NCBI GenBank assembly: GCA_963822215.1
Contig: CAWGGX010000008.1
Coordinates: 62,001 to 126,000 of the forward strand
Origin: Roseiarcus sp963822215
Lineage (GTDB): Bacteria > Pseudomonadota > Alphaproteobacteria > Rhizobiales > Beijerinckiaceae
Direction of reading: 5' to 3'
DNA length: 64,000 nt
This document shows positions 54,155 to 63,631 of the stretch, piece by piece. Both the position numbers and the translations under genes were made by a program. Positions within the stretch are counted from its first letter, which is position 1. Each line of letters starts with the position of its first letter. A model generated the notes under the pieces. The model was not told where the DNA came from. It saw only the letters and a list, made by a program, of their open reading frames with translations, and searched no databases.

Positions 54155-54727
54155 ATGGGCCCGCGTTGCTCCTGCTCCGGCCGGTGAAAGCGCGCGCGGT
54201 TATTCCGAGAAATTCAACTCGGCGCGCGTCCTGGAGGAAGATGATTTTTTGGGCGATTCACGTGGCGCCCCGATCCGACCGCTCGCATGGCCCGTACACC
54301 GGGCCTTCGCCCGGGGGCAGCCTTTCACGCGCGGGGGAAGGGGAATCCCGACCGCGCCTTACAACCCGGCCGCGCCCGGTCTCGCGCCCCGTTTTCGCCC
54401 GCCTGTTCTTTCCCTGTTCCGGCCTGATAACACGCCAATTATTCCCTGTTCCGCTCCTGTTAAGTTCCCTGTTCCGCGCCCGCTTCGGCCCACAACCGTC
54501 GAGCCGTAAACCCAGCAGCGCCCTGAAATTGCAGGGCTTCCCGGAACGGGGCGCCGAACAGGGCGCAAGGAAATTCCCTGCTAGCAGGCAAACCGGATCG
54601 TCGTCGGCGGACCGGGCGCGAGATGTTTTGTTGCCGAACCGGAAGAGGGAGGGGTCTTTCCCCTCGATCTCCGATCCGCGACGCATCCCCTTGCCCGCGC
54701 CATTTTGCGGCGCCATGAGGCGGCCCT
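54155..54727. repeat. intergenic region with TTCCCTGTTCCG direct repeats
   Basis: No gene is supported in 573 bp. The 12-mer TTCCCTGTTCCG (first copy TTCCCTGTTCC-G) occurs at 54410-54421, 54442-54453 and 54465-54476 in the same orientation; related inverted pieces (CGAACAGGG, TTCCCTGC) follow near 54550-54585. Spacing is 32 and 23 bp. Function is unknown. Confidence 0.65.
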
Positions 54728-55927
54728 ATGACCCTCTCCGCTGTTCCCCCACGCAACTGGCTTGACGTCATCCACCCGACGGTCCGCGACGCCGCGCCGA
54801 GCGGCATCGTCGAGGTGTTCGACTATGGCCGCGGCCGTCAGGGGCTCATCCCGCTCTGGATCGGCGAGGGCGACCTGCCGGCTCCAGCCTGCGTGAGCGA
54901 GGCGGCGAAGGCGTCGATCGACCGGGGCGAGACCTTCTACACCGCCCAGGCCGGCATTCCGGCGCTGCGCGACGCGATCGCCGCCTACATGACCCGCGTC
55001 TATGGCGCGGCGCCGGGGGGCGGTCCGTTCCGCCCCGAAAACTTCTTCGCCACCATCGGCGGCATGCACGCGATCGAGATCGCGACTCGCCTGACGCTCG
55101 GCCCCGGCGACGAAGCGCTGATTCCCTCGCCCGCCTGGCCGAATTTCGTCGGCGCGATCGAGACGTCGGGAGCGCGCGCCGTTGCCGTCCGGCTCAGCCG
55201 CGAGGGACGGTGGAGCCTCGATCCGCATAGGCTCGCGGCCGCCGTGACGCCGGCGACCAAGGTCGTCTTCCTGAATTCGCCGGCCAACCCGACCGGCTTC
55301 GTCGCCACGCGCGAGGAATTGGCCGCGACGCTCGCCATCGCCCGCGCGCATGACCTTTGGATCGTCGCCGACGAGATCTACGGCCGTCTCACCTACGACG
55401 GCGCCCGAGCGCCGTCGTTCCATGACGTGATGGCGCCGGACGACAAGATCCTGTTTGTCCAGACCCTGTCGAAGAACTGGGCGATGACCGGGTTTCGCGT
55501 CGGCTGGCTCGAGGCGCCGCCGGCGCTCGGGCCGGTGATCGAGAACCTCGTCCAGTTCACGACTTCCGGGGTGCCGGTGTTCACCCAGCGCGCCGCCATC
55601 GCCGCGCTCACCGACGGCGAGGCGTTTCTCGCCGCACAGATCGAGCGATGCCGTCGGTCGCGCGACATCCTGTGCGAGGGGCTGACGGCGACCGGCCGAG
55701 TGCGCTTCTTCGAGCCCGAGGCGGCGTTCTATCTGTTCTTCGAAGTCGACGGCTTTCCCGATTCGCGGGCGCTGGCGCTGCGGCTGATCGACGAGGCGGG
55801 GATCGGCGCCGCGCCCGGCGCGGCCTTCGGCCCGGGCGGCGAAGGCCATCTCAGGGTGTGCTTCGCCCGCGACCCGGCGCAGATGGAAGAGGCGACCCGG
55901 CGCCTCGTGCGGTGGCTGAAGAGGTGA
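54728..55927 (+). CDS. class I/II pyridoxal-phosphate aminotransferase
   Basis: The 399-residue protein is an aspartate-aminotransferase-fold enzyme: YTAQAGIPALRDAIAAYM, FLNSPANPTGFVATREEL, DEIYGRLTYDG and the PLP lysine in TLSKNWAMTGFRVGWLE, ending with LRVCFARDPAQMEEATRRL. It transfers an amino group between an amino acid and a 2-oxoacid; the substrate is unknown. It stands alone. Confidence 0.92.
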   Translation: MTLSAVPPRNWLDVIHPTVRDAAPSGIVEVFDYGRGRQGLIPLWIGEGDLPAPACVSEAAKASIDRGETFYTAQAGIPALRDAIAAYMTRVYGAAPGGGPFRPENFFATIGGMHAIEIATRLTLGPGDEALIPSPAWPNFVGAIETSGARAVAVRLSREGRWSLDPHRLAAAVTPATKVVFLNSPANPTGFVATREELAATLAIARAHDLWIVADEIYGRLTYDGARAPSFHDVMAPDDKILFVQTLSKNWAMTGFRVGWLEAPPALGPVIENLVQFTTSGVPVFTQRAAIAALTDGEAFLAAQIERCRRSRDILCEGLTATGRVRFFEPEAAFYLFFEVDGFPDSRALALRLIDEAGIGAAPGAAFGPGGEGHLRVCFARDPAQMEEATRRLVRWLKR

Positions 55928-56103
55928 CCGGCGGCCGGCCGGCGCTTCGTCAGGCGGTGACCGGCGGGGACCAGCGCTCGATCGGGCACGCCGGCCGTAT
56001 CATCGACGCCGTTCTCGCGGCGCCGGAGCGTTTCGACGAGATCGTGGCCGGCCCACTCCTCACGGCGTACGCAAATCGCAATCACTCCTCGCGGCCTGCG
56101 AAG

Positions 56104-56997
56104 TCAGCTTCGGCTTGGCTCTCGCGAAGAGCCCAATCCGGACATCGAGAACAGCAGTTTATGAAGGCCGGAGGCATTGAGGTCGCCCAGCCCTTCATTC
56201 ACCGCCGCCTGATACAGCGGCGCGATGCCCGCGGTCGCCGGCAGCGGCACCGCCAGGCGGCGGGCCAGATCCTCGATCAGCCGCACATCCTTGAGCATGT
56301 GCCGCAAATAGAAGCTCGGGCTGAAATCGTCGCGCAAGGTCGCGCGACTGACGCCGCGGATCAAGCCGGAGCTGTAGTCGGTCACATCGAATACGCCGAC
56401 CACCGCGTCTGCGTCCAAACCGGCCCGGCGCGCCAGCGCCAGAGCCTCGCCGAGCGAAGCCATTTGCGCCGCGACCAGCAGGTTGCCGATCAGCTTCATC
56501 GTCGCCCCGGCGCCGCTTGGGCCGATGTGATGCACTGTCGCCGCCAGGTTGCGCAGCAGCGGCTCGGCTTCCTGGAACGCCGCGACATCGCCGCCGCAGA
56601 CGAAGTCGAGCCGGCCCTCCCAGGCTTCCGCTTTGCTGCCGAAGACCGGAGCGTCGAGATACCGGCTTCCCCGCGCCGCCACCGCCTGGGCAAGCCGCAC
56701 CGAGACGGCCGGATCCGTCGTCGTGGTATCGATCACCAGGACGTCGGGTCCCAGATGGTCGAGCAGCGCCTCGTCGAACACTGCGCGCTGGGCGTCCGGT
56801 CCGGTGAGGCTTACGAAGACGATGGGTTTCCCACGAATTGCGGCGGCGATGGAATCGGCCTGCACGACGGCGCCGAGGTCTTCCGGCAGGGCGCGTTGAG
56901 TCCGATTCCAGGCGGCGACGGCATGACCCCCACGCACAAGGTTACGCGCCATGCCTCGACCCATCGTGCCGAGGCCGATGAAGGCGACTTCGCTCAT
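56104..56997 (-). CDS. 3-hydroxyisobutyrate-dehydrogenase-family oxidoreductase
   Basis: The 297-residue protein is a beta-hydroxyacid dehydrogenase: Rossmann motif FIGLGTMGRGMARNL, DAPVFGSKAEAWEGRL in the substrate region and the catalytic Lys in GAGATMKLIGNLL. It is the last gene of the ABC-transporter/DhaKL operon (59 bp after DhaL), so it likely oxidises a C3-C4 hydroxy acid or polyol-derived intermediate with NAD(P). The second gap is the largest in the operon. Confidence 0.9.
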   Translation of the reverse strand: MSEVAFIGLGTMGRGMARNLVRGGHAVAAWNRTQRALPEDLGAVVQADSIAAAIRGKPIVFVSLTGPDAQRAVFDEALLDHLGPDVLVIDTTTTDPAVSVRLAQAVAARGSRYLDAPVFGSKAEAWEGRLDFVCGGDVAAFQEAEPLLRNLAATVHHIGPSGAGATMKLIGNLLVAAQMASLGEALALARRAGLDADAVVGVFDVTDYSSGLIRGVSRATLRDDFSPSFYLRHMLKDVRLIEDLARRLAVPLPATAGIAPLYQAAVNEGLGDLNASGLHKLLFSMSGLGSSREPSRS

Positions 56998-57056
56998 TGT
57001 CTTCCCTTTCGAATTGGCCCTGTGGACATATGAAAACCGCCGAAGATGCGGACGAA

Positions 57057-57683
57057 TCAGGCGCTCGCCAACGCCGTCAGGACGATCACCGCGAATTCGC
57101 AGCCGGGATCGACCTTGCCTTCCGTGCGTTCGCCGAGCCAGCTCGCACGGCCGATCCGGTTGCGCAGCGGCGTGACGCGGTCGCGTCCGTCGCGAGCGGC
57201 GGCAAGCATCGCCTCGGCGGCGTCGGGCAGAGACTTTCCCTCTGAAAGCGCCGCCGCAAAGGCCTCGGCGGCCGGCTGCAAAGCGTCGAGCAGCGTCTTA
57301 TCGCCCACATTCGCTTTGCCGCGCGTTCTGATTCCCTCTGTCGCCGCGCTGAGGAGCTGAGGCAAATCGGCCGCGGTGAACAACTCCTTGCCGAGGACTC
57401 TTTTGCCCGCCTGCATCAGCGCTGTCGCCATCAGTGTCCCCATCGTCGAGGGCGCGGCGCGGTTCAGCGCCATGCCGGTCTGCGCGAGGAACTTGCCGAG
57501 ATCGGCGCCGATCTGGTCCGCAGCGATCTCGAGCGCTTCCGCACCCTTGATGGCGGTCACGCCAAGGTCGCCGTCGCCGACCGCCTGATCGAGCTCCGTC
57601 AGCATGGCCTGGTCGGCTTTGAGCGCCGCGGCCACACGGCGCGCCGCCGCCGCGACGTCGGCGGCCCTGAAATCACGATCCAT
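57057..57683 (-). CDS. dhaL: dihydroxyacetone-kinase-type subunit L
   Basis: The 208-residue protein is a DhaL nucleotide-binding subunit: TELDQAVGDGDLGVT holds Asp32, Asp37 and Asp39, equivalent to the Mg-ADP ligands, followed by TMGTLMATALMQAG and RGKANVGDKTLLDAL. It carries the phosphoryl donor for DhaK. No DhaM/PTS gene is seen, which suggests direct use of ATP. It starts 7 bp after DhaK. Confidence 0.93.
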   Translation of the reverse strand: MDRDFRAADVAAAARRVAAALKADQAMLTELDQAVGDGDLGVTAIKGAEALEIAADQIGADLGKFLAQTGMALNRAAPSTMGTLMATALMQAGKRVLGKELFTAADLPQLLSAATEGIRTRGKANVGDKTLLDALQPAAEAFAAALSEGKSLPDAAEAMLAAARDGRDRVTPLRNRIGRASWLGERTEGKVDPGCEFAVIVLTALASA

Positions 57684-57690
57684 GACAGTC

Positions 57691-58689
57691 TCACACCTGA
57701 CAGAAGAAGGGCGAGCGGGCCGGTGCGTCGAGGAGGCGCGCAAGCTCGTCGTCGAGCCGGAAGATCGTTAGCGACGCCCCGGCCATTTCCATCGAGGTCG
57801 CGTATTCGCCAACGTAGGCGCGGTGCACGCCGATGCGACGTCCCGCCAGCAGATCATGCACCTTTCGGTAGAGGATGTAGAGTTCCTCGGCCGGGGTTGC
57901 GCCGAGCCCGTTGACCATGACCGCCACACGGTCGCCTCCCGCCGCGCCGAGATCGGCGAGAATGGCCTCGGCCATTCGGCCTGCCACCTCGTCGGCGGTG
58001 GCCAGAGCTTCGCGTTTCGCGCCCGGTTCGCCGTGGATGCCCATGCCGATCTCCATCTCGCCTTCGCCGATGGTGAAGGTCGGCTGGCCGACTCGCGGCA
58101 CCGTGCAGGGCGAGAGCGCCACGCCCATGGTGCGCAGATTGGCGAGCGCATGCTCGGCGGCGCCGGCGACCTCATCGAGGCTGCCGCCGAGATCTGCCCT
58201 CGCTCCGGCGACCTTGAAGGCGAAGACCATTCCGGCCACCCCGCGCCTGCGGGCCGCCTCGGCTGGGGGCGCGGAGGCGACGTCGTCGCGCACCAGGACG
58301 GTACGCACCTCGATATCCTCCATCGCGGCCATCTCGGAGGCCATGTCGAAGTTCATGACGTCGCCGCCGTAGTTGCCGTAGATATAGACGACGCCTTTGC
58401 CGCCATGAATTCGTCGGGTCACGTCGAGCATGGTTTCGCTGCTCGGCGAATTGAACACGTCGCCGACGGCGCAGCCGTCGAGAAGGCCGCGACCGACATA
58501 GCCGAGGAACACCGGCAGGTGACCGGAGCCGCCGCCCGTTGCGAGCGCCACTTTGCCTTGCACCGGCGCATCGGCGCGCACGATCGCCGCCGGCTCGCCG
58601 GCATACGCGAGCTGATCCGGATGGGCCTTGACCAGCCCGTCCAGCATCTCAGCGACGAAGTTCTCGGGTCGGTTGATCAGCTTCTTCAT
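57691..58689 (-). CDS. dhaK: dihydroxyacetone-kinase-type subunit K
   Basis: The 332-residue protein is a DhaK domain: GGGSGHLPVF (52-61), IYGNYGGDVMNFDMA with Asp110, and the substrate-binding His219 in MGIHGEPG, which forms a hemiaminal bond with the keto-sugar. It phosphorylates dihydroxyacetone or a related ketose such as erythrulose. The setting within a sugar ABC operon favours a tetrulose or similar ketose (inference). The ATG at 58689 has AGGAGGAA upstream. Confidence 0.93.
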   Translation of the reverse strand: MKKLINRPENFVAEMLDGLVKAHPDQLAYAGEPAAIVRADAPVQGKVALATGGGSGHLPVFLGYVGRGLLDGCAVGDVFNSPSSETMLDVTRRIHGGKGVVYIYGNYGGDVMNFDMASEMAAMEDIEVRTVLVRDDVASAPPAEAARRRGVAGMVFAFKVAGARADLGGSLDEVAGAAEHALANLRTMGVALSPCTVPRVGQPTFTIGEGEMEIGMGIHGEPGAKREALATADEVAGRMAEAILADLGAAGGDRVAVMVNGLGATPAEELYILYRKVHDLLAGRRIGVHRAYVGEYATSMEMAGASLTIFRLDDELARLLDAPARSPFFCQV

Positions 58690-58700
58690 GGGTTCCTCCT

Positions 58701-59738
58701 CTAGCCTTGTCTTCGGGAGCGCGCCGCGAACAGACGCTTCCAGCCCCCGGTATTGACGACCATCACCAGCAACAACAACGCGCCCCACGTCATGTCGACG
58801 GCGAAGTTGCTGACCTGTAGAAGGTTCAGGCCGCTCGACAGGAATTGCAGGGACAAGACCGCGAGCACAAGGCCGCTCACCTTGCCGAAACCGCCGTAGG
58901 GGTCGACGCCGCCGAGCACGGCGATCAGAATCGACAGCAGCAGGTAGGACGAGCCGTAATCCGCTTTTGCGGAATTGGCGCGCACGGCGATGACCAGCCC
59001 GGCAAGCGCCGACAGCAAACCGCTGATCAGATACGCGCCGAGCGTCACGCGGAAATTGTCGATGCCAGCGAAGCGCGCGGCCAGAGGATTCGTGCCAAGC
59101 AGGTAGACGCGCAGCCCGAATCCCGTCCAGTTGAGCCCGAAGGCGACTGCGGCCGCCAGCGCGGCAAACAGGAGCACCGGCGCCGGAACGCCCACGACGG
59201 CGCCGTTGCCGAGCACACTGATGGCGTCGGGAAGGCCGAGCACGGCGGCGCCGCCGCTTAAGACCACCGCGATCCCGGTGAAGATCAGGCCGGTCCCGAG
59301 CGTCGCCAGGATCGGCGGGATGCCGACTGCCGCAATCGCGAATCCGTTGAGCAGTCCGCCGACCGCGCCGACGCTGAGCAACGCCGCCACGCCGAGCGCG
59401 ATCGCCGGCGCCACATGCGCAGCGTGCGGATCCGTTGCGAAGCTGCGCATGACCAGCACCGCGAGCATGGCTGACAGGTTGGCAAGGCCAATCACCGAGA
59501 GATCGATGCCGCCTGTGAGCATCGACACCATCACCGCGAGTCCGAGAATGGCGAATTCCGGGAACTGGAACGCCATCGACGAAAAATTCGCCTGTGTGAA
59601 GAAAAGGGTCGGCTCCGCGGCGCTCATCCCGACAAAGACGAGAATGGTGATCAGCGCGAGGCGCCCGAGATTGGTGTCGAGCAAGCGGCGTGGCCAACTG
59701 GCGGCGGAGGCGCGGACGGTTGCGGCGTGCCCGGTCAT
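58701..59738 (-). CDS. sugar ABC transporter permease (RbsC/XylH-like)
   Basis: The 345-residue membrane protein has the BPD_transp_2 fold: multiple helices and the coupling motif in ARFAGIDNFRVTLGAYLISG, with GGIDLSVIGLANLSAM in the periplasmic half. It pairs with the permease of 59749-60735 to form a heterodimeric channel for one sugar. The ATG at 59738 is chosen over an upstream codon because it lies 10 bp after the previous stop. Confidence 0.92.
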   Translation of the reverse strand: MTGHAATVRASAASWPRRLLDTNLGRLALITILVFVGMSAAEPTLFFTQANFSSMAFQFPEFAILGLAVMVSMLTGGIDLSVIGLANLSAMLAVLVMRSFATDPHAAHVAPAIALGVAALLSVGAVGGLLNGFAIAAVGIPPILATLGTGLIFTGIAVVLSGGAAVLGLPDAISVLGNGAVVGVPAPVLLFAALAAAVAFGLNWTGFGLRVYLLGTNPLAARFAGIDNFRVTLGAYLISGLLSALAGLVIAVRANSAKADYGSSYLLLSILIAVLGGVDPYGGFGKVSGLVLAVLSLQFLSSGLNLLQVSNFAVDMTWGALLLLVMVVNTGGWKRLFAARSRRQG

Positions 59739-59748
59739 GATCGCGCCC

Positions 59749-60735
59749 CTAGTCCGCTTGCATCGAAGCAATACGGGCGCGCAACGCGGGCGCGCCTGTG
59801 CCGAACAGGATCAGGCACCCCGTAACAACATACTGCCAAGTGGTTGGGATTCCGAGCACGATCAGGCTGTTGTTGATCACGACGATCAGGGCGACGCCGA
59901 GGAGAGTGCCCGTGATCGTGCCATGTCCGCCGCTCAACCGCGCGCCTCCGAGAACGACCGCAGCGATCACCGACAATTCGAGGCCGACAAGGTCGAAGGG
60001 GTTCGCTACCCGCGCCAGCGACGCATGGACGATGCCGGCGACGCCGGAGAGCACCCCGACATAGGCGTAGACGAAATACTGCACGCGCACGACATTGACG
60101 CCGACGCGAAGCGCCAACTCCGGCGCCCCGCCGAGCGCATAGATGCTCCGCCCGAGCATCGTGCGATTGAGGATGAGCGACGTCACCGCCGCAACCGCCA
60201 CCACCAGCAGAAACGCGATCGGCAGGGAGACGACCGTCCCGTCGGGGTCCGTGAGCCGGACGAGCATGGTGCGAGAGAACGTCCGCATGCCCATCGGCAC
60301 CGCCGTGATCAGCTGCGTTCCGACGAATGTGAGCAGGAAACCGCGGAACACATTGAGAGTTCCGAGGGTGACGATCAGCGTCGGCAGCTTCAAGGTGGCG
60401 ATGAAGAACCCATTGATCAGGCCCAGCGCGAGACCGATCGCCCCGGCGACCACGAAGGCGATGAGGATCGAATCGCCCATGCCGAACGCCACCATCGCCT
60501 TGGCGCCGGCGTACATCGCGAAGGCGGCAATCGCGGTGAACGATACGTCGATGCCGCCGGAGGCGAGAACCAAAAGGACGCCCACGGCGAACAGCGCTGT
60601 GACGATGCCGTTTCGCAACAGATCGAACAGGGTGGACAGCGAGAGGAAGCTCGGCTCGGCCCAGGCGACGCCGAGACAGACCGCGGCCAGCACCAGGCCG
60701 ACCAGCGTTTCGTTGCGTGCGAGGAGACGGCGCAT
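59749..60735 (-). CDS. sugar ABC transporter permease (RbsC/LsrC-like)
   Basis: The 328-residue membrane protein has ASGGIDVSFTAIAAFAMYAG, LPTLIVTLGTLNVFRGFLLT and the cytoplasmic EAA-like loop ALRVGVNVVRVQYFVYAYVG typical of ribose/AI-2-type permeases. It lies 10 bp downstream of the ATPase gene and 10 bp upstream of its partner. Confidence 0.92.
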   Translation of the reverse strand: MRRLLARNETLVGLVLAAVCLGVAWAEPSFLSLSTLFDLLRNGIVTALFAVGVLLVLASGGIDVSFTAIAAFAMYAGAKAMVAFGMGDSILIAFVVAGAIGLALGLINGFFIATLKLPTLIVTLGTLNVFRGFLLTFVGTQLITAVPMGMRTFSRTMLVRLTDPDGTVVSLPIAFLLVVAVAAVTSLILNRTMLGRSIYALGGAPELALRVGVNVVRVQYFVYAYVGVLSGVAGIVHASLARVANPFDLVGLELSVIAAVVLGGARLSGGHGTITGTLLGVALIVVINNSLIVLGIPTTWQYVVTGCLILFGTGAPALRARIASMQAD

Positions 60736-60745
60736 ATCGTCGAAC

Positions 60746-62238
60746 TCAGGCTGTGAGCCGCGCCGCCAGGGCGTTCTCTTCCGCGGCCGCGCGTGGGATG
60801 TCTTCCGTCACGCGGCCCGACTGCATGACAAGAATGCGATCGCACGCGGCGAGCAGTTCGGGGATGTCGTCGGAGATTACGATCACGCCCATGCCATCCG
60901 CCGCGAGCTTTGCGATGATGGCGTGGATGTCGGCCTTCGATCCGACATCGACGCCAACTGTCGGTCCGTTCAGCAGCAGAATCCGGGGCGACCGCGCCAG
61001 CCAGCGCGCCAGCATGACCCGCTGCTGGTTCCCTCCCGACAGGCTGCTGACCGGCAGACGGGCGTCCGGCGTCACGATATGCAGCCGCCGCACCCAGTCG
61101 TCGACTAGGCCGCGCATGCGCGTGCGGGAAAGGATGCCTCCAGCCTCGGTCATCCGATCGAGGCTGCTGACCGTAAGGTTGCGCGCGATCGACTGCGGCA
61201 AGAACAGTCCCTCGGTAAGCCGGTCGGCGGGAACGTAACCGATGCCGAGCCGGATCGCGTCGAGGGGCGAGCTGACGCGCGCCGGGCGTCCGCCAATGAA
61301 GATCCGACCGTGATCGGCTGGCGCGAGGCCGAACAACGCCTTGGCCAAGGCAGTCCGGCCGGAGCCAAGAAGGCCGGTGACCCCAAGCACCTCTCCGGCA
61401 TGGAGCGTGAAAGATACGTCATGAAACCGCCCTTTGCGGCCGAACTCCTCGACCCGCAAAAGCTCGACGCCTGGCTGGTAGGCGCGCGCGCTCGCGTGCT
61501 GATCGAGCCGCCGACCGAGCATACGCCGCGACAGGGAGGCGACGTCGAAGTTCGAAGCCGGCCCATCGGCAACCTTGACGCCGTTGCGAAGGACAACGAT
61601 GCGCTCGCAGATGGCGAAGATCTCGGACAGCTTGTGGCTGATGAAAATCACGCCGACGCCATCCGCCTTGAGGCGGCGTACGATATCGAACAGCGACTTG
61701 ACTTCGCGTTCGGTCAGCGCCGTGGTCGGCTCGTCCATGGCGATCAGCCGGGCGCCCTGAACGAGGGCGCGGGCGATCGCCACGATCTGCTTGTCGGCGA
61801 CGCTCAGTTCCTCGACCAGCGCGTTCAGCGGCACGTCGGCGCCGACCATGCGCAGCCCCTGCTCGGCGATCCGCCTGACCGCCCGCCAGGAAACCAGTCG
61901 CCGGCCCTCCGACAGCTGGTCATTGAAGGCGATGTTCTCAGCGACCGTCAGGTTGGGGAACAGGGAAAAATCCTGGTAGATCACCTCGAAGCCGGCGCGC
62001 ACCGCGTCGATCGGCTGCCAGACCGGCCGCGTCCGCCCGTCCACTTCGATGATCCCTACGTCCGGCGCCACCACGCCGGCGAGAAATCTTGACGAGAGTT
62101 CGACTTGCCGCTGCCATTCTCGCCAGCGAGACAGACAATCTCGCCCGCTTCAATGGCGAGACTGACCTCATGCAGCGCATGAACGCCAGCGAACGATTTG
62201 CTGACGCCCTCCACACGGAGCAATTGCTGCGCCGACAT
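60746..62238 (-). CDS. sugar ABC transporter ATP-binding protein, two NBDs (two one-base frameshifts)
   Basis: The gene encodes a double-NBD ATPase of RbsA type. NBD1 has Walker A GENGSGKS (N-terminal frame), VEELSVADKQIVAIARAL and MDEPTTAL; NBD2 has GLLGSGRTAL and SSLSGGNQQRVMLARWL. The frame breaks twice within 13 bp: at 62096-62101 (GAGTTC) and 62083-62088 (GAAATC). Removing one base from each restores KSTLVKILAGVVAPDVGII and a 496-residue protein. Both corrections create GANTC sites, as in gyrA. The enzyme powers uptake with the flanking permeases. Confidence 0.93.
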
Positions 62239-62304
62239 GGCTTCTCCCGCCCGCAACGGCGGCGCAGCGGCCTTGAGACTGCTGCGCCGCCCCCAGGATA
62301 TTGC

Positions 62305-63291
62305 TCAGAACGGATACTTGGCGGCGTTGTCCTTGGTGACGTCGACCCAAGCCTGACCGTAGATCACCTTCCCGTCCAGCTTGACGTGGTGGTAGCCGTC
62401 AATGCCGAGATCCATGCCGTCGGTGATCGGCTCGCCCTTGAGCAGCATCACGGCGACCTTCTGCATCAGGTAACCGGCGTCCGCGGGATCCCAAAAGTTG
62501 ATCGCCTTGACTGCGCCGCTCTCCAGATATTGGCCTGCGATCGACGGCAGGCTGGTGCCGACCACGCAGGTCTTGTCCTGAAGATTGCGCTCCTCGATGG
62601 CGAGGCCGATGCCGGCGACGTCGGTCGACGCGCTCCCTTTGAAACCCTTGAGGTTCGGGTATTTACGCAGCAACTCCTGAGTCTTGGCATAGGCCTTCTG
62701 CTGGTCGTCGTAAGTCTCGTTGCGGTCGCCGACCAGCTCCATCTTCGGGTATTTTTCCTTCTGCTCGGCGATGGCGCCGTCGACCCATTCGTTATGCGTT
62801 TTCGAGGTCAGGCTGCCGACGAACACGGCGTATTGCCCCTCGCCGTGCATGCACTCGCCCAGCAGGTCCATCTGGTGCTTGCCGTAGTCGACATTCTGGA
62901 AGGCCTCCAGATCCCAGTCGGCGTTCTTGATGTTCGAAGCCTCGTGCGTGACGACCTTGATACCGGCGGCGCGGGCCTTTTCGAGCACCGGCTCCAGCGC
63001 TTCCGGCGAGAAGGGCACGACCGTGATCGCATCGGCCTTCTTGGCGATCATGTCTTCGACCAGCTGGACCTGAAGCTGCGCGTCCGCCTTGGCCGGCCCA
63101 ACTTCGTAGCTGTTGTTCCCGGTATCGGTTGCGAATTTCTTCACGCCGGTATCCATGCGGTTGAACCACTGAATTCCGGCGATCTTGACGATCGTGGGGA
63201 TGTTGTACACTTTGTCGGCCACGGCTACGCCTGCGGCGGCCACACTCAAAAGAACAGTCACAGCGGCGGTCGTCGCCAACAATTTCCGCAT
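62305..63291 (-). CDS. sugar ABC transporter substrate-binding protein (RbsB/LsrB-like)
   Basis: The 328-residue protein starts with a signal peptide (MRKLLATTAAVTVLLSVAAA, cleavage near AVA-DK) and has the periplasmic-binding-protein type 1 fold: PTIVKIAGIQWFNRMDTGVK, MIAKKADAITVVPFSPEALE and VVTHEASNI. It resembles binding proteins for AI-2/rhamnose-like sugars. It is the first gene of the operon and sets the substrate, likely a small sugar or polyol. Confidence 0.93.
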   Translation of the reverse strand: MRKLLATTAAVTVLLSVAAAGVAVADKVYNIPTIVKIAGIQWFNRMDTGVKKFATDTGNNSYEVGPAKADAQLQVQLVEDMIAKKADAITVVPFSPEALEPVLEKARAAGIKVVTHEASNIKNADWDLEAFQNVDYGKHQMDLLGECMHGEGQYAVFVGSLTSKTHNEWVDGAIAEQKEKYPKMELVGDRNETYDDQQKAYAKTQELLRKYPNLKGFKGSASTDVAGIGLAIEERNLQDKTCVVGTSLPSIAGQYLESGAVKAINFWDPADAGYLMQKVAVMLLKGEPITDGMDLGIDGYHHVKLDGKVIYGQAWVDVTKDNAAKYPF

Positions 63292-63631
63292 ATCTTCCTC
63301 CCTCGCTCCGCGCGGCGAACAATTCCTTCGCCCGACGCTAGCATGTTAGTCGCCCGCCGTTTTGTCGGCGGCATTGATGTACGTCAAATCCCGGCCACGC
63401 CGGCCCACCAGCTGGCTCTGCCGACAATCAGGGTGCTCTGCAGCGTCACGAGCGTCAAGTGCGACGCGCCGGGCCGCGGTCTCGCCCATAAGTCGCCGTT
63501 CTGGGTTCAACTCTGTCTCGCGCTCGGCCCCGCAGGCCCGGTCGCCTCGCCTCCAGATTTTTCAGCCTGCAAGCGTTGATACACTCCATCAGATGTGCGC
63601 CTCGGCCCGAACTGCGGAATCAGACCCGCCG
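63292..63631. other. promoter region of the sugar operon
   Basis: 340 bp between the binding-protein start and the E2 gene end. The promoter of the seven-gene operon must be here; I see no clear operator palindrome and no gene. Confidence 0.45.

Noticed and set aside
57691..59697. Single 668-residue protein joining DhaK to an upstream Arg-rich region
   Set aside because: The upstream part overlaps the permease gene in another frame. DhaK starts at 58689 with a strong ribosome site.
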